Positions 47,650-59,764 are shown, counted from the first letter of the stretch. The stretch: 64,000 nucleotides of DNA from Rotaria sordida (GCA_905250125.1 CAJNOL010000527.1:4356-68355); one strand, 5' to 3'. The notes: generated by a model from the sequence alone, not told the origin. Numbers and translations: made by a program.

Positions 47650-49128
47650 TAAATTGTATCCAGGAAGAGCATTGAGAATAAAATAAAAATCATTATGTCC
47701 TTCCTTAACAAATCACAATTTTCACAGACATGCTTAAATGGACTGGAATTTTGGATTTAGAGGTTTTTTGACATGGGCTTTCATTTGAAACACTTAAATC
47801 GAATATTTGAAAATAAATCGTCAATCTTCATAGGGAGAATCGGGACCCAAATTTTGTCTTCATAGTCTTGTTCAGAAAACTTTTCCTAGCAAAATTCAAT
47901 GTCACAAACTTTTGAAAACGTCATTCGACGCAGTTTGATGTACTCTGGGGATGCCCTTTCCAAAAATGGTATAGAATGCCGATCAAAAAAAATCCAATGA
48001 AAAGGTACTTCCAATCCCATCAAAAGATAGCCCATAATCGATAGTATCTATGGTAAAAAAATCTCTGTTATAGCTCTTATCGTTGTTGTAAAAATAAAAA
48101 TTTACTGGAAAGTATTGCACTACAAAATGCACCAAAAGTGACCTACCTCCCAATAGTTGTGTCCACTATATCTCCAGACTGAGTCATCCATTTGAGCTGA
48201 AATTTTCGGTTTCTTCCTAAATATGTTAGGGCTAGCTACTGTAAAAATATCAACCAAATCGGTGAGATCAATTGCGCAAGGTCGGTCGTGGCTTACGTGC
48301 AATGCCTTCTACAGAGATCCTTTTTTATGTATCATTATTGACCTCCATAAAAGAATTTTACTTTTTCACAGATAGAGAAAAAAAATACACTGAACAAAGG
48401 GTCTCTCTAGGCGTGTCTTTATGAATATAAAGTTTGAACATGTCTCTATCATTGACAAAAATACCAGTTTGTTTGCTCGAACCGTAATCAAGATATTCAA
48501 TTTTCTTTTTGGTCAATGAATTTCTGGACAACCTGTATATCTATAAGCATATTGTTTAATTTACAAATATGACTGGTTTTGATCTAAGTTTATTGAACTT
48601 TGTTAGACCAAAACAGATTAATTTCAACAAATAATAGTCATTTTGTTCGTATATGATAAAAAGCACCAACTTGTGCCACCTGACATACTGTAATGTTGGG
48701 AAAAGATATCAAAAACATACTTTTTAAGTAGAGTTTCTATAATACCATACAAAATGCTATATATATACGTATTATTTACATGAACTTATGAACCATTTTC
48801 TTAAGTATATTCCACTACTGAAAGAATCATCAATTTCAACCGGTTTTTCTTTGAGAGAATTACTAAACTATTGCAATTTTTCAAGTTTCTGATATTTTGA
48901 ATAAAATGAGAAGACAATATAGATATTTTCTTAATTTAAACAAGTTATTGACAATTATTTTATTTGGAAGTTTCCTACTCAAGGTGAATACAGTAATTTA
49001 TTCTATATAGAGTCCTAAATTATATTGTTTAAAAAAAACATAAATGAGCGAAAGGGAAAAAGTCGACATAGAACATGTTATTAACGCACATAGTTTTAGT
49101 AGAAACGGTTTGAAAAATTTCATCTTGA
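47650..49128. other. Intergenic, no supported gene
   Basis: Mixed AT-rich sequence with no domain-bearing frame. The stretch 47700-48540 has less skewed composition than its surroundings and could be an old transposon remnant, but I found no ends. Confidence 0.4.
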
Positions 49129-49824
49129 TTACTCGTCTTCAACTGATGTCAGCTTGATTAAAATATTCGGTACAGACCCACCTTTATAATCCTCGAATGG
49201 ACGCGATAATCCATCATCTTTCTTTTTCCACACCCAAGTTCTTGGATCGAAGATTGTCAGTTCTTTTCCACCCATCTTCTTTGTATAGATATGGCGTGTT
49301 GCCGGATTTGATGCTTGTACAAGTGCATATTGAAATCCTTTTGTGTCTCGTGCATGATTACACATAGCAGCACGCAGTCGACTACCTACACCTTTGCCCG
49401 AATGGTGAGCTCGCGTTGCACCTGTCATAACGTGTAAGACCATGTTAGGCTTCAACTCTTGACTGAAGTCTTGTCGAACAAATATGTCATCCATTTCGTT
49501 GAGTAAATCGATGAAAGCAATTGGTGCTGGAGGGCCAGAAGCATTATATGGATGTGTCTCACGTACCAGAAAAAGGTCGCTGGCAAAAATAGCAGCAATG
49601 ATTTCTCCCGAAGGACGGTGTCGTGCAAGAATAGACAAGCGTTCGTCAAGTACCTCGGTTATCATTGGCCATGATACTTCGTTGAAGAAATATTGTGGTG
49701 TTATTTGGGCAAAGACGCATGTTGGTTCATGTGCAGCAAATTCTTCGGCGATCAGCTGTGCACACGTACGTGCATCAGTTTCATTATCGATTACTTCGTA
49801 CACATATTCATGGCTATCAGTCAT
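49129..49824 (-). CDS. GNAT-family N-acetyltransferase
   Basis: Intact single-exon gene of 231 aa from ATG 49824 to the stop at 49129. The fold elements are in order: an N-terminal segment (YEVIDNETDARTCAQLIAEE), a central strand region (EIIAAIFASDLFL), and motif A around residues 130-165. In motif A, HHSGKGVGSRLRAAMCNHAR supplies the acetyl-CoA pyrophosphate loop (GKGVGS, 143-148). Motif B follows as ALVQASNPATRHIYTKKMGG. A C-terminal extension (WVWKKKDDGLSRPFEDY) follows the core. Length is normal for a stand-alone GNAT. The substrate cannot be read from the sequence; the fold resembles small-molecule acetyltransferases more than ribosomal-protein ones. It is distinct from the decayed GNAT at 46.5 kb. 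Confidence 0.85.
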   Translation of the reverse strand: MTDSHEYVYEVIDNETDARTCAQLIAEEFAAHEPTCVFAQITPQYFFNEVSWPMITEVLDERLSILARHRPSGEIIAAIFASDLFLVRETHPYNASGPPAPIAFIDLLNEMDDIFVRQDFSQELKPNMVLHVMTGATRAHHSGKGVGSRLRAAMCNHARDTKGFQYALVQASNPATRHIYTKKMGGKELTIFDPRTWVWKKKDDGLSRPFEDYKGGSVPNILIKLTSVEDE

Positions 49825-50640
49825 CTCGTTGCTGAAGAGAGAAATGGTAGAAAAAGAAAAGTATTTCTTGTGTGTGTCGTAAAGATTTTTTTTTCTCGCT
49901 TTCGCTTTCTTGTTTCTTATCTATACGTATTACTTTTATTTATTTGCATTCTAATATACATGTTGTCGGTGAAACATGCACGTGCTCGAGCTTGATAAGA
50001 CAATTAAAAGTGCCTCTGTTCTGTCTAGTGAAAAACAGGAGTATGGATGTGGGTAAATAACACAGACACGGCCACACTCACACTCTGAATGATATATGTG
50101 TTAACTTTTTTCAGTAAAATCGCTAGATCAGAAAATGCAAAAATACTAAAAGTGTCATAAAATTATGTCCGCTAGGAGAAAATTATTTTCGTCATAACTC
50201 AGCCAAAACAACTCTGATCTTGACAATATTTTTAGGTAACATAGTACTTCGTATGATCTTTCTAACGCTGAAAGAAACAGGTCTCTACCTATAAAGACGA
50301 CGAAGTTATTGCAAAGAACGAAAAGTGTCTTAAAATGATGTTCATTTACTGTATTCATTTTTTTAATAAAATATATTTTTATTTTTTTCGGTAAAAAACT
50401 GCCATCAATTCCATTTCTAAAATGAATATTTAAAATGAAAGATTTTATTTTCCAATTGTTTTGTGAAAATTTGCATTTATATAAAATTCGAATAGAAGTT
50501 TACATGAAAGTCAGAAATTAAGATATCGAACTTTGAAGTTATACCCAATAACATGGCATCATCTAGCTGGGTAAGCGCTGATCAGTTTGTACAATGAACG
50601 TCTAGAGATTGATACTCTATGTGTTCATTTCTCTTCTATT
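49825..50640. other. Intergenic, with a small telomere-like hairpin
   Basis: At 50043-50085 ATGGATGTGGG is followed by a short loop and GGCCACACTCACACTC. Otherwise no feature is supported. Confidence 0.5.
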
Positions 50641-50960
50641 CTATTTAGAAAAATCTTCCGAAGAGTCTATTAAGAAATCTGATAATACCTCCGAGGAAAC
50701 TAGGAAGGTCTTGCAAGATGTAATCAGAATTTTTTTTCAGTTAGGAATTATTAAAATCCTGGTAGGATTCTGATCTAGAAACAATGAAGAACTGTTGAAG
50801 ATCCTTCTAAGGTCTTGTTTAATCCTATGAAAATCTTGGAAATTTCGTGACTACACGTTTCTTCAGGATTTTATCGTTTCCTCAGGAAAAATAGCGAATC
50901 CTTTCAAGAATCTAGAACGAAAACGTCAAAGATTTTTGCTATGAGTATCTCGAATATGTC
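50640..50960. repeat. Loose field of AATCCT/AGGATT motifs
   Basis: AGGATT, AATCCT, AAGGTCTTG and TCTTGGAA-like words recur in both orientations at irregular spacing. It resembles the array at 32.1-33.0 kb in word content but is more degraded. Confidence 0.35.
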
Positions 50961-53003
50961 TTCTACGTTTTTCAGAACCAAACATTGAAATTATAATAAA
51001 TTTATTCAAATCTTTAATTCCAAGAAACATCACATATGGGCCATGTATCCTTTGAACAATTACGGGCAGCACTCGGAGTACCTTTCTATATATTGAAGGA
51101 ATACATTTTCACCAACTTTGCAACATTCCCAAAATAAAAATATATGCCACAATCCTACTTTAATAAACAATTTCAAGAGCTCACAATGATAAAGACAGTA
51201 CAAGTAAAGTAAACTTGTTTCTCATCGTGTCGCAACTTTAAACAATATAGGATATAAGACATAAAGTCAAGAGACCTATACGTTCTTTTCTTTTTCTGGT
51301 TTCTCATTTTTATATGTTCTACAGATTTATTCACCAATAAAACAATTAAACCTCAATCGATGGAGTTTATATTACACTATTTGCCATAATGAATTCTTAA
51401 ATGTTTCTTTGATTACAGATTAATTACATTGTTGTTTGGTTTTTTCGATGATTTCACTATGTCTCGAGAGTTTGTTATTTTGATAGAATATTAATTATTC
51501 TCTCGAATCATATAGTTTTCATTTTATTTATGTTGTATCTCATACAAAAAAATTTTATACAAACATGATTTTTCGTTTTCAACAGTTTTGAAATCATTTC
51601 TCAATTAATCTCTTCGGTAACTATTACCTTATCATGCACTGAAACTTTCTTGTTCTTATCGAAAGAAATAGAATATTCGTTTCTCTATCGAGCCATTTAT
51701 TTGTTATTGGACTCATTGCTTATTTGCACCACTAATCTGACGATTTCTTGAAATGTTTTTATATGAACTTTTTTTCTAAGAACTTTTGTCGGTTTTCTCG
51801 AAAGAATTTTAACTGTCTCAGTATCAAAAATTTGTTCTTATTAATATATATGATTGAATAGAGTGTTAATTTCTTTCTTGATTCATATATTCTTAATTGG
51901 ATTTACGTCAAATTTTACAAACAATTTTTTTTTTCATCGCTAAAATTCCGGTTTGTCTAGTGGACTATAACCATGAAAGGACTCCATGTTAGTGTTTCTC
52001 AACATTTATCACCTGTTTTGGTCAAAATATAAGATAGATAAGATGAAAGATGAAGTAATCGATGGTCTATCCAACCATATTAAAATAAGAAACATTTCAG
52101 GTTTTGTAGAATTACAGAAAACCGATCAAAACTATCATAAATAATACCAATCTATAAATCATATGTTTTTTTCACATTCAGCCAATACTCGCTGATTTTT
52201 TCACTGATACGAGAAAAGAACATGGTATCATACTGCTCGAGTTATAAATCCAAAAGACAACACAATAAATCTTGAATGATATTGCAGAATTGTTTTTAGA
52301 TTTCGAATAGTTTTGAAAATCTTAAGTCTGTATGGTATGAATATTTGATTAAAAAGACCATATTTGTTCATTTATCATTTCTTTTTTTAATTTCTTTTTA
52401 AAAAAAGCATGTTTTCAAATGATTGAATATATTTATTTTTCCTGAATAAATAATCTATGCTTATTTAATAAATAATAATATATGATTAATATCATGCCAT
52501 TTATCATCAATTTAAATCAATAATTCTACTGAAAAAGAAATAATGATATCAGTTAGAGAAAATTTATTTCTGTTAAAGTACATTTTTTAAATCATAGGAA
52601 AATATTCAGAGGTTCGAATTCTATTTGTTTGAATATAATCAGTACTCTTATTATAGATGCAATCTATGAAATATTAAATTTGATTTAACAAATATGAGAG
52701 AGATTTAATTGAATTTTTAATTTATCATGAAAACTAATGAAAATGTAAATATTTTGTATTTAGTTCTGAAGTCTAAGTGAAATTCAGATTGATACCTAAA
52801 ATCTAAACGAAATTTATTGAAAATTTTTTCATTCAATATAAATAGTTGATAAAAATAATATTATTTTATTATTCGTAAATAAATCACAAAATAAGTTATC
52901 ATAAAATTACTAATGTCAATTTATCATTTTTAATTATTCTTATTATAAATATTCAGTTAGTTATAGTTAGTATATTGTAGTACATCGAAAAATAAAGTGT
53001 AAA
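50961..53003. other. Intergenic, very AT-rich
   Basis: No gene or repeat recognised. AT content rises further towards 52.4-53.0 kb, next to the 3' end of the glycoprotein gene. Confidence 0.5.
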
Positions 53004-53813
53004 TTAAAGACCGATATTTAAGAAAATAGCGAATAAAGAGACAAAAATCAAAATGTTTCCAGATACGGTCAATTGTGTCGTTGAATTTTCGCCATCTGGT
53101 CCTGTGGTTTTATTAAAAACAGACATACAAGAAATTGTAGCGTCGGCCCTGCCTGATGAATAAGGACGACCAACAAAATATGTAAAGACAAAATATTTCA
53201 TAAGTTTATCATAATCACCATCGACTGAGGGATTACTTTGAAAATATACCCATGCTTTTGATGGATCTGTTGGTCCTGGCTCACCTAGCATAAAAGAACC
53301 ATTACGAAGAAATACTATACTAGCTATTCCACTACTAGACGAATTCTTTGCTGGACAACCTGGAGGAGGTTTTGATTGAATGTCTGGTATTGGAACTCCA
53401 CAGTTTGAATTTTCGATATTTCCAAACGAACTCATCAATGTAGCAAGAATGTTTTTTGAACATTCTTCTCCCCAAAGTGCATCGCAACCACCGTTTCTAG
53501 TTTCTCCAGGATTTTGTATTGGTAATTGACCCCAGAGATCGAAAGATATACCCATGGCAATACAACGATCAGTCGAGTTTAGAGTTGTAGTGCCACTGAG
53601 TACCTTTAATGTCTCTTTATGTGTCGTATTGACTGCACGATTATAAACATTTAAAAACAAATCAATCTGTGTCGAATACAAGATGGTTGTTCTAGGCACG
53701 GAGACATTTGGAGTAAGATGAGTAACGTTTGGATTACCACCAAAACTAAATGCGCTTCCCATATAACCATAATGCAATGAAATAAATGCGAATAAAATAA
53801 ATTTTGCCAACAT
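53004..53813 (-). CDS. Secreted or GPI-anchored glycoprotein, unknown family
   Basis: Intact single-exon frame of 269 aa, ATG 53813. It has a signal peptide (MLAKFILFAFISLHYGYMGSA) and many N-glycosylation sequons. The Cys-containing core includes the distinctive segment NGGCDALWGEECSKNILATL, which looks like a conserved domain signature. The C-terminus is a short hydrophobic run (ILIFVSLFAIFLNIGL) after a Ser/Thr-rich stretch with no basic tail, as in GPI-attachment signals. It is therefore probably exposed on the cell surface. I cannot name the family. The layout (signal peptide, compact Cys core, GPI-like tail, no introns) is common in fungal secreted proteins, so transfer is worth testing but is not shown. 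Confidence 0.75.
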   Translation of the reverse strand: MLAKFILFAFISLHYGYMGSAFSFGGNPNVTHLTPNVSVPRTTILYSTQIDLFLNVYNRAVNTTHKETLKVLSGTTTLNSTDRCIAMGISFDLWGQLPIQNPGETRNGGCDALWGEECSKNILATLMSSFGNIENSNCGVPIPDIQSKPPPGCPAKNSSSSGIASIVFLRNGSFMLGEPGPTDPSKAWVYFQSNPSVDGDYDKLMKYFVFTYFVGRPYSSGRADATISCMSVFNKTTGPDGENSTTQLTVSGNILIFVSLFAIFLNIGL

Positions 53814-54260
53814 GATTAAAAAAGTAATGTTTTTTAATAAAATAAATGAACAAGAAAGTGGAAGATAAAAAAAATGAGGTAAACATTTATTTATATCTCA
53901 AGTTTCAAGGTGAATCATTTAATTCCAAGACGCAATAATGTTTAGCGCATGGCAAAACCTTTAGTTTTATTAAAAGAAAAATGAGAAGAAAAAGCTTATC
54001 TATTATTTGTCTTCGGCTCGTGTCAGACAACTTTTGACGCAGTTTATGACATGTGTTTTATCTCACGGTTTAAAGTATACATCCACATATAAATAGAAAG
54101 TAAATACATCGCGCCAGACCATCTTGTTACAAAAAATCGAAACCTTAAGCAAAGTTTCGTAAAAATCTAAGACATTTTCAAAATGATTGGCAATGGTGTA
54201 GAAAACCTTTAAATGTTTCGAATAGATTAGAAAAATCGAGACCTTTAGGTTTCGTACCAT
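53814..54260. other. Short intergenic region
   Basis: Separates the glycoprotein gene from the hairpin and receptor fragment. No feature seen. Confidence 0.45.
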
Positions 54261-54306
54261 GTAGGGTGTGGGTGTATTATTTACCCGCATCTACACCTGC
54301 ACCCAA
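54261..54306. repeat. Small telomere-like hairpin abutting a receptor fragment
   Basis: GTAGGGTGTGGGTGTA, a short loop (TTATTTACCC), then CATCTACACCTGCACCC. On the minus strand it begins directly where the receptor-like frame stops being recognisable. Confidence 0.7.
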
Positions 54307-54543
54307 AATAAACGAATTGGATAAACAACAGTGATATAAAAATGAATGTTGATATTCAATTTGATGAAGATTATTTTGAAATGTAAACAAAGTCATACCA
54401 AGCATATCATTTCCAAATATGAATGCAGCTAAACATGAATTTGTAACGAGCATCATTGGTACTGTGTGAGATGTTTTATTAAGAGTAATAGTCGATAGAA
54501 AATTCAATACTAGTGCAATGGTCAAGATAGTACACACTATCAT
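54307..54543 (-). pseudogene. 5' fragment of a rhodopsin-like GPCR
   Basis: About 79 codons cover transmembrane helix 1 (IVCTILTIALVLNFLSTITL), the first loop (NKTSHTVPMML) and helix 2 (VTNSCLAAFIFGNDMLGMTLFT). An extracellular stretch (QNNLHQIEYQHSFLYHCC) follows. This arrangement matches the start of peptide-type rhodopsin-family receptors expanded in bdelloids. Helices 3-7 are absent. The frame passes into the telomere-like hairpin and ends at 54277 inside it. The product cannot be a working receptor. A frame shift near 54545 also separates the ATG from the preceding possible leader. Whether the hairpin arrived at a break or inserted into the gene cannot be told from one copy. Confidence 0.6.
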
Positions 54544-54544
54544 A

Positions 54545-56496
54545 AGAATACCAAAGGAATAAACAATGATTCAATGTGGGTCATAGTTGAATAAGTGTCA
54601 AATGTCATTGCTTCTTCGAGAAGAATAACCAGATGAAAGAAAATATGATGAAGCCTGTAGATTTCAATAAAAAAATTCTCTTGATCAGTTGTGTACTATC
54701 TTACAGCACTCTGAAATTAATCTAAAAATATGAAAATAATATTTTCATTGTTTTATAATTCTCATACATGAACTGATGTATAGTTATTCAACCAATAGAT
54801 GAGAAAATGTCATTATCACAACACAATTTCCTGCTTGTTTTTTTATTTTTAAACATGAAAAGAAATAAGTTCAGAAAACAATATTATCTTGATGGTGTCA
54901 AGATTTGATATCTAAGTGAAAGGTATGAACAGCTTAAAAAAAATTGATTATACTCGCATAATGGAACTGCTTCCTATACAAGTTTTTCATTGAATCATAA
55001 TATAAATAATCTGAAAAAATACTTTCAACATTTTTATTAACTCTTAGAAGACTCTTTTAATAATACTAAGTGTTTGTGCCAATATTTTGTTAATGGAAAA
55101 GAAGTTTTTGCAAGATCTTCATTAATCGTTTAAATATCTTACAAAGATATGACATTAGATTTATTTTACGTATCACTCGACTTTCAATGTATATAACCGT
55201 AATGAAGGTGTCGATATTTTTGATACCTATTATAAGATCCTTACACCAAGATAAGGAAAAAAGGAAAAAAAAGTGGATGAAATTCGGTGAAGAAATATGT
55301 GAACAACAATTAAAGTCTACCTTAACACTGAATAAAAAAATTTTTTTTTTATTAGATATTATCAAGAATGAATTCAGTAACGATTGAGAATGAATGGTGA
55401 ATAAATTAGTTCTATAATATTCATTTATGTAAATTGACGAACCGAGAAAAATCGTTAGTGTCAAACTTGAAAGTTGAAATCAATTATGGATATATTATTT
55501 GAGTAATCTGCTTTTGAACTATTCCTTTCTTACACATGGCATATTACTCGATGAGGTCATAGCTAAATAGTTGAATACTGGACTACCTAAAGTGAAAATA
55601 TAGATATACAAAGCACAGTAGTTCTGAATACACTGTTTTTATTATGTCACGAAAGCAAAATTAAGTTATCTGAATAGTATTGTAAGTAATTACAGCATGG
55701 TGACTCACGAATAGATATGACACCTGTTTCTTGCCTTTTATGGGAGAACTGAGTCACGATTCGAATGTCATCTCTGTGCGCAATTAATCAAACTTAGAAT
55801 TTATCTTATTTTAACCTCGGGCGTCAACTGTGAAATAATTTTTTTCGATGAAGAGACATTTTTTTTCTCTACAAAGAACATGTGAAGCGATATCTTAGAT
55901 GGAAGTTTACTGCAGATTGATCCTTAGTAGAGTCTATACAACAATAAAACATTCTCTTTTACATACCATTTTATAGAAGATACTCGCATTCTTACATGAC
56001 ACACGCACCCACAGCTCACATCCTTACTAGGCAAACACTCTCATTAAGTTGGTGAATCAACGTGGCGGTATTTTTCTATTTGGCAAGTGAGCTAACATAT
56101 AGTTATTGTTTCTAGAGAGATCTACGCATTCAGGGATTTCAGAATTTCGAAGTCTTTCCATCGTCTATGCCACACATTTTTGCCAACACTTTATAAATCA
56201 GTATTGTCCTCCCTATTTCCTTATTATGTGAGTCTAGCTAATGACATATTGTTCAACGTATTTGGCGTTGTTTATTTTTTTTTGGATCAAAATTCATATA
56301 TGAATAAGTCAAAAGTTTTTTTTTCCACGAAAATTTGTTTTTATTACTTTCATCAATTATGAGAAACCTAATATAATACAGTAAATTAGCACAAATAATT
56401 TAAGATTTCCTTTAGAGGCACCGTTCTACGAGTTAAAAAGGATCTGTTGAGTTATAAATTATATGTTCAAATTTGAGTTCTTCGCTTGAAAATAAT
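54545..56496. other. Intergenic, nothing recognised
   Basis: AT-rich. A C-rich scrap (CACACGCACCCACAGC) lies at about 56001-56016 without a G-rich partner. Frames near 55090-55464 are low-complexity and not called. Confidence 0.45.
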
Positions 56497-57985
56497 TCAT
56501 GTTGATCCAATACTAGAATCTGGTGAGGAACTGTCTGCCGAAGTCGGTGTAGTCGATGTGAATGATTCATTCAAGTATTGATTGTACATTGTTATTGACA
56601 ATTGAGTAACTTCAGCGATAATCGGACGACCTTTTGGTTCTAATGTTAGGCAGCGACTTACTAAATCACGTAACTAAAAGAATAAAAAAAAATCAAGAGT
56701 CAGACAAATCTTATATTGAATTGGTCAGTTTACTTCAGATGAATACAATTTGCTTGACAATGGTGCATAATCAAGTTCGTCGATTTTTTTACGTAAGCCT
56801 AAGAAAGTTAGATTTTCCTCGAAGAAGGGACTTCGAAAAACTGCCATCTATACAAAGAAAGACATGTAAATAGAGTTGAACTTAAACAACTTCTACAACT
56901 CACTTCATAGAGAACACAACCAAGTGACCAAATATCTGCCGAAAAACTATACCCTAAACCTAATTCGTTTATTCGTTCTGGAGACATGTAATAGGGTGTT
57001 CCAAGTTTAGAATGTGTAAAATCGATTTCGTTGGGAAAGAAACGACCTGTAAAATAAGCAAGGCAGTCAAATACAAGAATCAAAAATTTACGATAAAAGA
57101 TTATCTCTCACCTAAACCAAGATCTCCCAATTTTACAGCTCCTTGAGCATTGATAAAAATATTTGCTGGTTTAATATCTTAAATTAGGAGAAGGAAGAAA
57201 GTCAAACATTTAAAATAAAAGCAGAATAACGTGTTTACCTCTATGCATAATTCGTTTTGAATGCATATGTTCTAAGCCGAGACAAATTTGACTAAAATAT
57301 TTCCAAATTGTTTTTTCTGGTAGTACCTTCTGTTTTTGTACGAAATACTGAAATGAAATTATTAGTCGTAATGAAGATTATCGGAAATTAAAAACATATA
57401 TTCGACATAACATACTTCAATCATTTTAGCAAGATCACCTGCACTAGCTAGTTCCTATAAGATAGAAGTCGAAAAAAGCAGTCATTATGCAACAGTAATA
57501 GAAAAAATACTTACCAAAATTATATAAAGATCACTATTAGTACTGATGAAATGAGAAATATATTTAATCACATTTGGATGATCGAGTTTCTAAAATAATA
57601 ATGAATATGTTTAAAAATGTTCATGTAAGATTGTTATGACTCTTAGATCACTTACTTGCAGCAGAATTATTTCTCTTTTACAATCTTCAGCTGCTTTCTT
57701 ATCGATCATTTTCGTGAGCTAAAATTAGTAGTCGCATGCAGTATTCTGATATTCCTTAAGTTTCTTTATTCAATAATTTATTAAATTTACCTGAACTCTT
57801 TTTAAAGCTACTTTCACTCCAGTCACTATATTTGTTCCAAAATAAACAGTGGAAAAATGACCTTTTGCAACTTTGTCACTTAATTGGAAATTTTGTAATG
57901 AGTTATACGGAGATTGACTAATCTTTTCACCTACAATTCTCAGGTCTAAAGCTGTAGCTGTTGTTTCTGATGCTTTCCGATGCAT
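56497..57985 (-). CDS. NEK6/7-type serine/threonine kinase
   Basis: Nine minus-strand exons: 57985-57791, 57718-57656, 57589-57515, 57454-57416, 57347-57239, 57177-57112, 57046-56904, 56847-56734, 56673-56497. All are GT-AG with matching phases; 326 aa. I start at ATG 57985 (MHRKASETT) because the frame further upstream opens at TTG. The catalytic core is complete: glycine loop [10 protein letters not shown], Lys in VALKRVQ, catalytic MHRDIKPAN, DLGLGRFF in place of DFG as in NEK6/7, then [11 protein letters not shown] and [13 protein letters not shown]. The short N-terminal extension and the Ser/Thr-rich tail ([15 protein letters not shown]) also fit; human NEK6/7 are about 300-313 aa. By family it promotes spindle assembly and cytokinesis, usually downstream of NEK9. 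No lesion seen. Confidence 0.9.
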
Positions 57986-58628
57986 ATAAAATTCTGATTG
58001 GTTTTTTTTCAAAACAAAAAAAGTAAACCTTTTCTCAAATGACTCTCATAATTGTGCGTCATACGAATATATACCTCTTTTACACGTTGTAGATAAGAAC
58101 GTCTCTTTTTATTTTATTTTCATATTTATGATATTACTCACAGTGTTATCAGTCATGTGTAGGAGTAAGATTATACAAAGGAACTCTCCAAGTTGAGATT
58201 GATCTATACCCTTTTCTTATCTTCTTAAAACTAGAACGTGTTGAAAATATTAGAGAGGCAATCATAGTTTGTGTTTCATCTTCCAATTTATTGTCTAGTT
58301 GTATACAGTTTTCAAAGATAATGCTCAAACCAAGTCCTAATTTTATTACTATATGTCAGAAATAATATTTCATGTGTAAACGATCTCAAATTGAATCACT
58401 ATGTGATCGCCTGCAGATTTTAAATCTTTATTGAGCATTTGCGTAACTTAATAAAAGAGCATTGAAATTGATAATGAAATATTATTCCAGATAAAATTTT
58501 TTGACAATTTTGTAAGTACTATCGTGCGATGTATGCTGAGAAGTGTTATGTTGTTGGTCGAACGACACTTTAGTCGAAAAAATTTTCGTCGAAATTTTTT
58601 TGCAGAAAAGCATTTCGTCGACAGGGCA
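57986..58628. other. Upstream region of the NEK gene
   Basis: Presumed promoter and 5' untranslated sequence. No core element identified with confidence. Confidence 0.4.
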
Positions 58629-58744
58629 TGAGTGGAATGTAGGTGTCCGTATGGGTGTCAGTATGGATGCGCAGTGTAAGTGTCGGTGTCGAACGAAGAC
58701 CCTGATTCACACCCACTCACACCCACACCCACATCCACACCCTC
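58629..58744. repeat. Telomere-like hairpin
   Basis: A degenerate left arm (GAATGTAGGTGTCCGTATGG and similar) leads to a loop with GTCGAACGAAGACCCTG. The right arm is a cleaner C-rich run ending CCACACCCTC. The right boundary matches the elements at 4613 and 24863. Confidence 0.8.
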
Positions 58745-59441
58745 AATGAAAACTGTTTGATTAATCTCGATTCACAGATGATTGATACTTTCAAACGTTC
58801 AATGTTCGACATGAAACTATCTTCCGATTAGTTCGATTTTAAACTGTCAGTGAGAAAGTTTACTTTTCCAAAAAAAGCCTTATGTCTTTTTTCTGAAGAA
58901 CTGACAATTTTTCTCTTATGAACTTTTCTTTTTCTTTCAGATAGATAGTTCTAACAAAGTCGATCGACGATTTGCATCGTTAAGTCTTTTTTCTCTTTTT
59001 GTTTTAGATAATTTGCTGTGAATTGATCGATGATTTCGATCTGTAATTCATCATCATTCTTATTTTTCTCTAGCAAATTTTTTTCTTATTTTTTTTACAG
59101 AATTTTGTCCGAGTCGATGTTTTTGAGTTTGTATCGTGCTCTTTCAGTGTTTGTTTCTCGATATTGAATATGGTAAAGTATGATGTTCATTTTTTTGTAA
59201 CAAATAAATACTTTTACAAGATAGTAATTAGTTTGGGAGTACATGATAGCTTGAAAAGGATACCAATGGGTCCTATGAATGTATTGGATGTGAAATATCT
59301 ATCAATAGAACAATAATCATCGTATTGGTTCATTATAGCTTACTTGACGTAAATAGGATCGTATACTACCAAGAAAGATGCCATAATCATCGTCGTGGAA
59401 GGATTTCAAATTGAACGAAACCTGCTGATTGAAGATCAGCG
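58745..59441. other. Intergenic, nothing recognised
   Basis: Pyrimidine-rich sequence at 58880-59110, otherwise unremarkable. Confidence 0.4.
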
Positions 59442-59764
59442 CTACGAATACGACGTTACACAGTTGCCTGCAAAATAAAGTGATATGATGGATTGATTCG
59501 ATACAAAATCCCTAGAGCACACAGGATGAAACGAAGATTACAACGAAATAAATCTACCGAAGGAACAGAGATGCGCGAACATGGACAGTCCGGATCGAGC
59601 AATGATTCAAATTGAACTCGACTGAAATTTCTAATCATGACAATTTTCTGATACGAGATAAATGATATGGCAAAAATAATAACCAGAACAAGGAGAAAGT
59701 TTAGAGGCAGATAGACACGAGGTAATGATCGCATTCGTACATTTTTCATACTTATTTTGTGCAT
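59442..59764 (-). pseudogene. Frameshifted fragment of a single-pass membrane protein
   Basis: Starting at ATG 59764 or 59749, the frame encodes a basic N-terminus, one transmembrane helix (LNFLLVLVIIFAISFISY) and FESLLDPDCPCSRISVP. Around 59565-59550 the sense continues in another frame as SSFHPVCSRDFVSNQSIIS and then meets TAG at 59442-59444. The pattern CPC-x-x-I-S-(V/I)-P followed by a H-x-V-C-S-x-x-F-V-S block is one I associate with a large bdelloid membrane-protein family of unknown function; that recollection is soft. The rest of such proteins, normally several hundred residues, is missing, so this is a 5' remnant with a one- or two-base indel. Confidence 0.5.

Noticed and set aside
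48525-48545. GACAACCTGTATAT as a transposon terminus
   Set aside because: No matching inverted end was found within several kilobases.
52606-52617. GGTTCGAATTC, similar to a tRNA T-arm
   Set aside because: No cloverleaf can be drawn from the 70 bases upstream.
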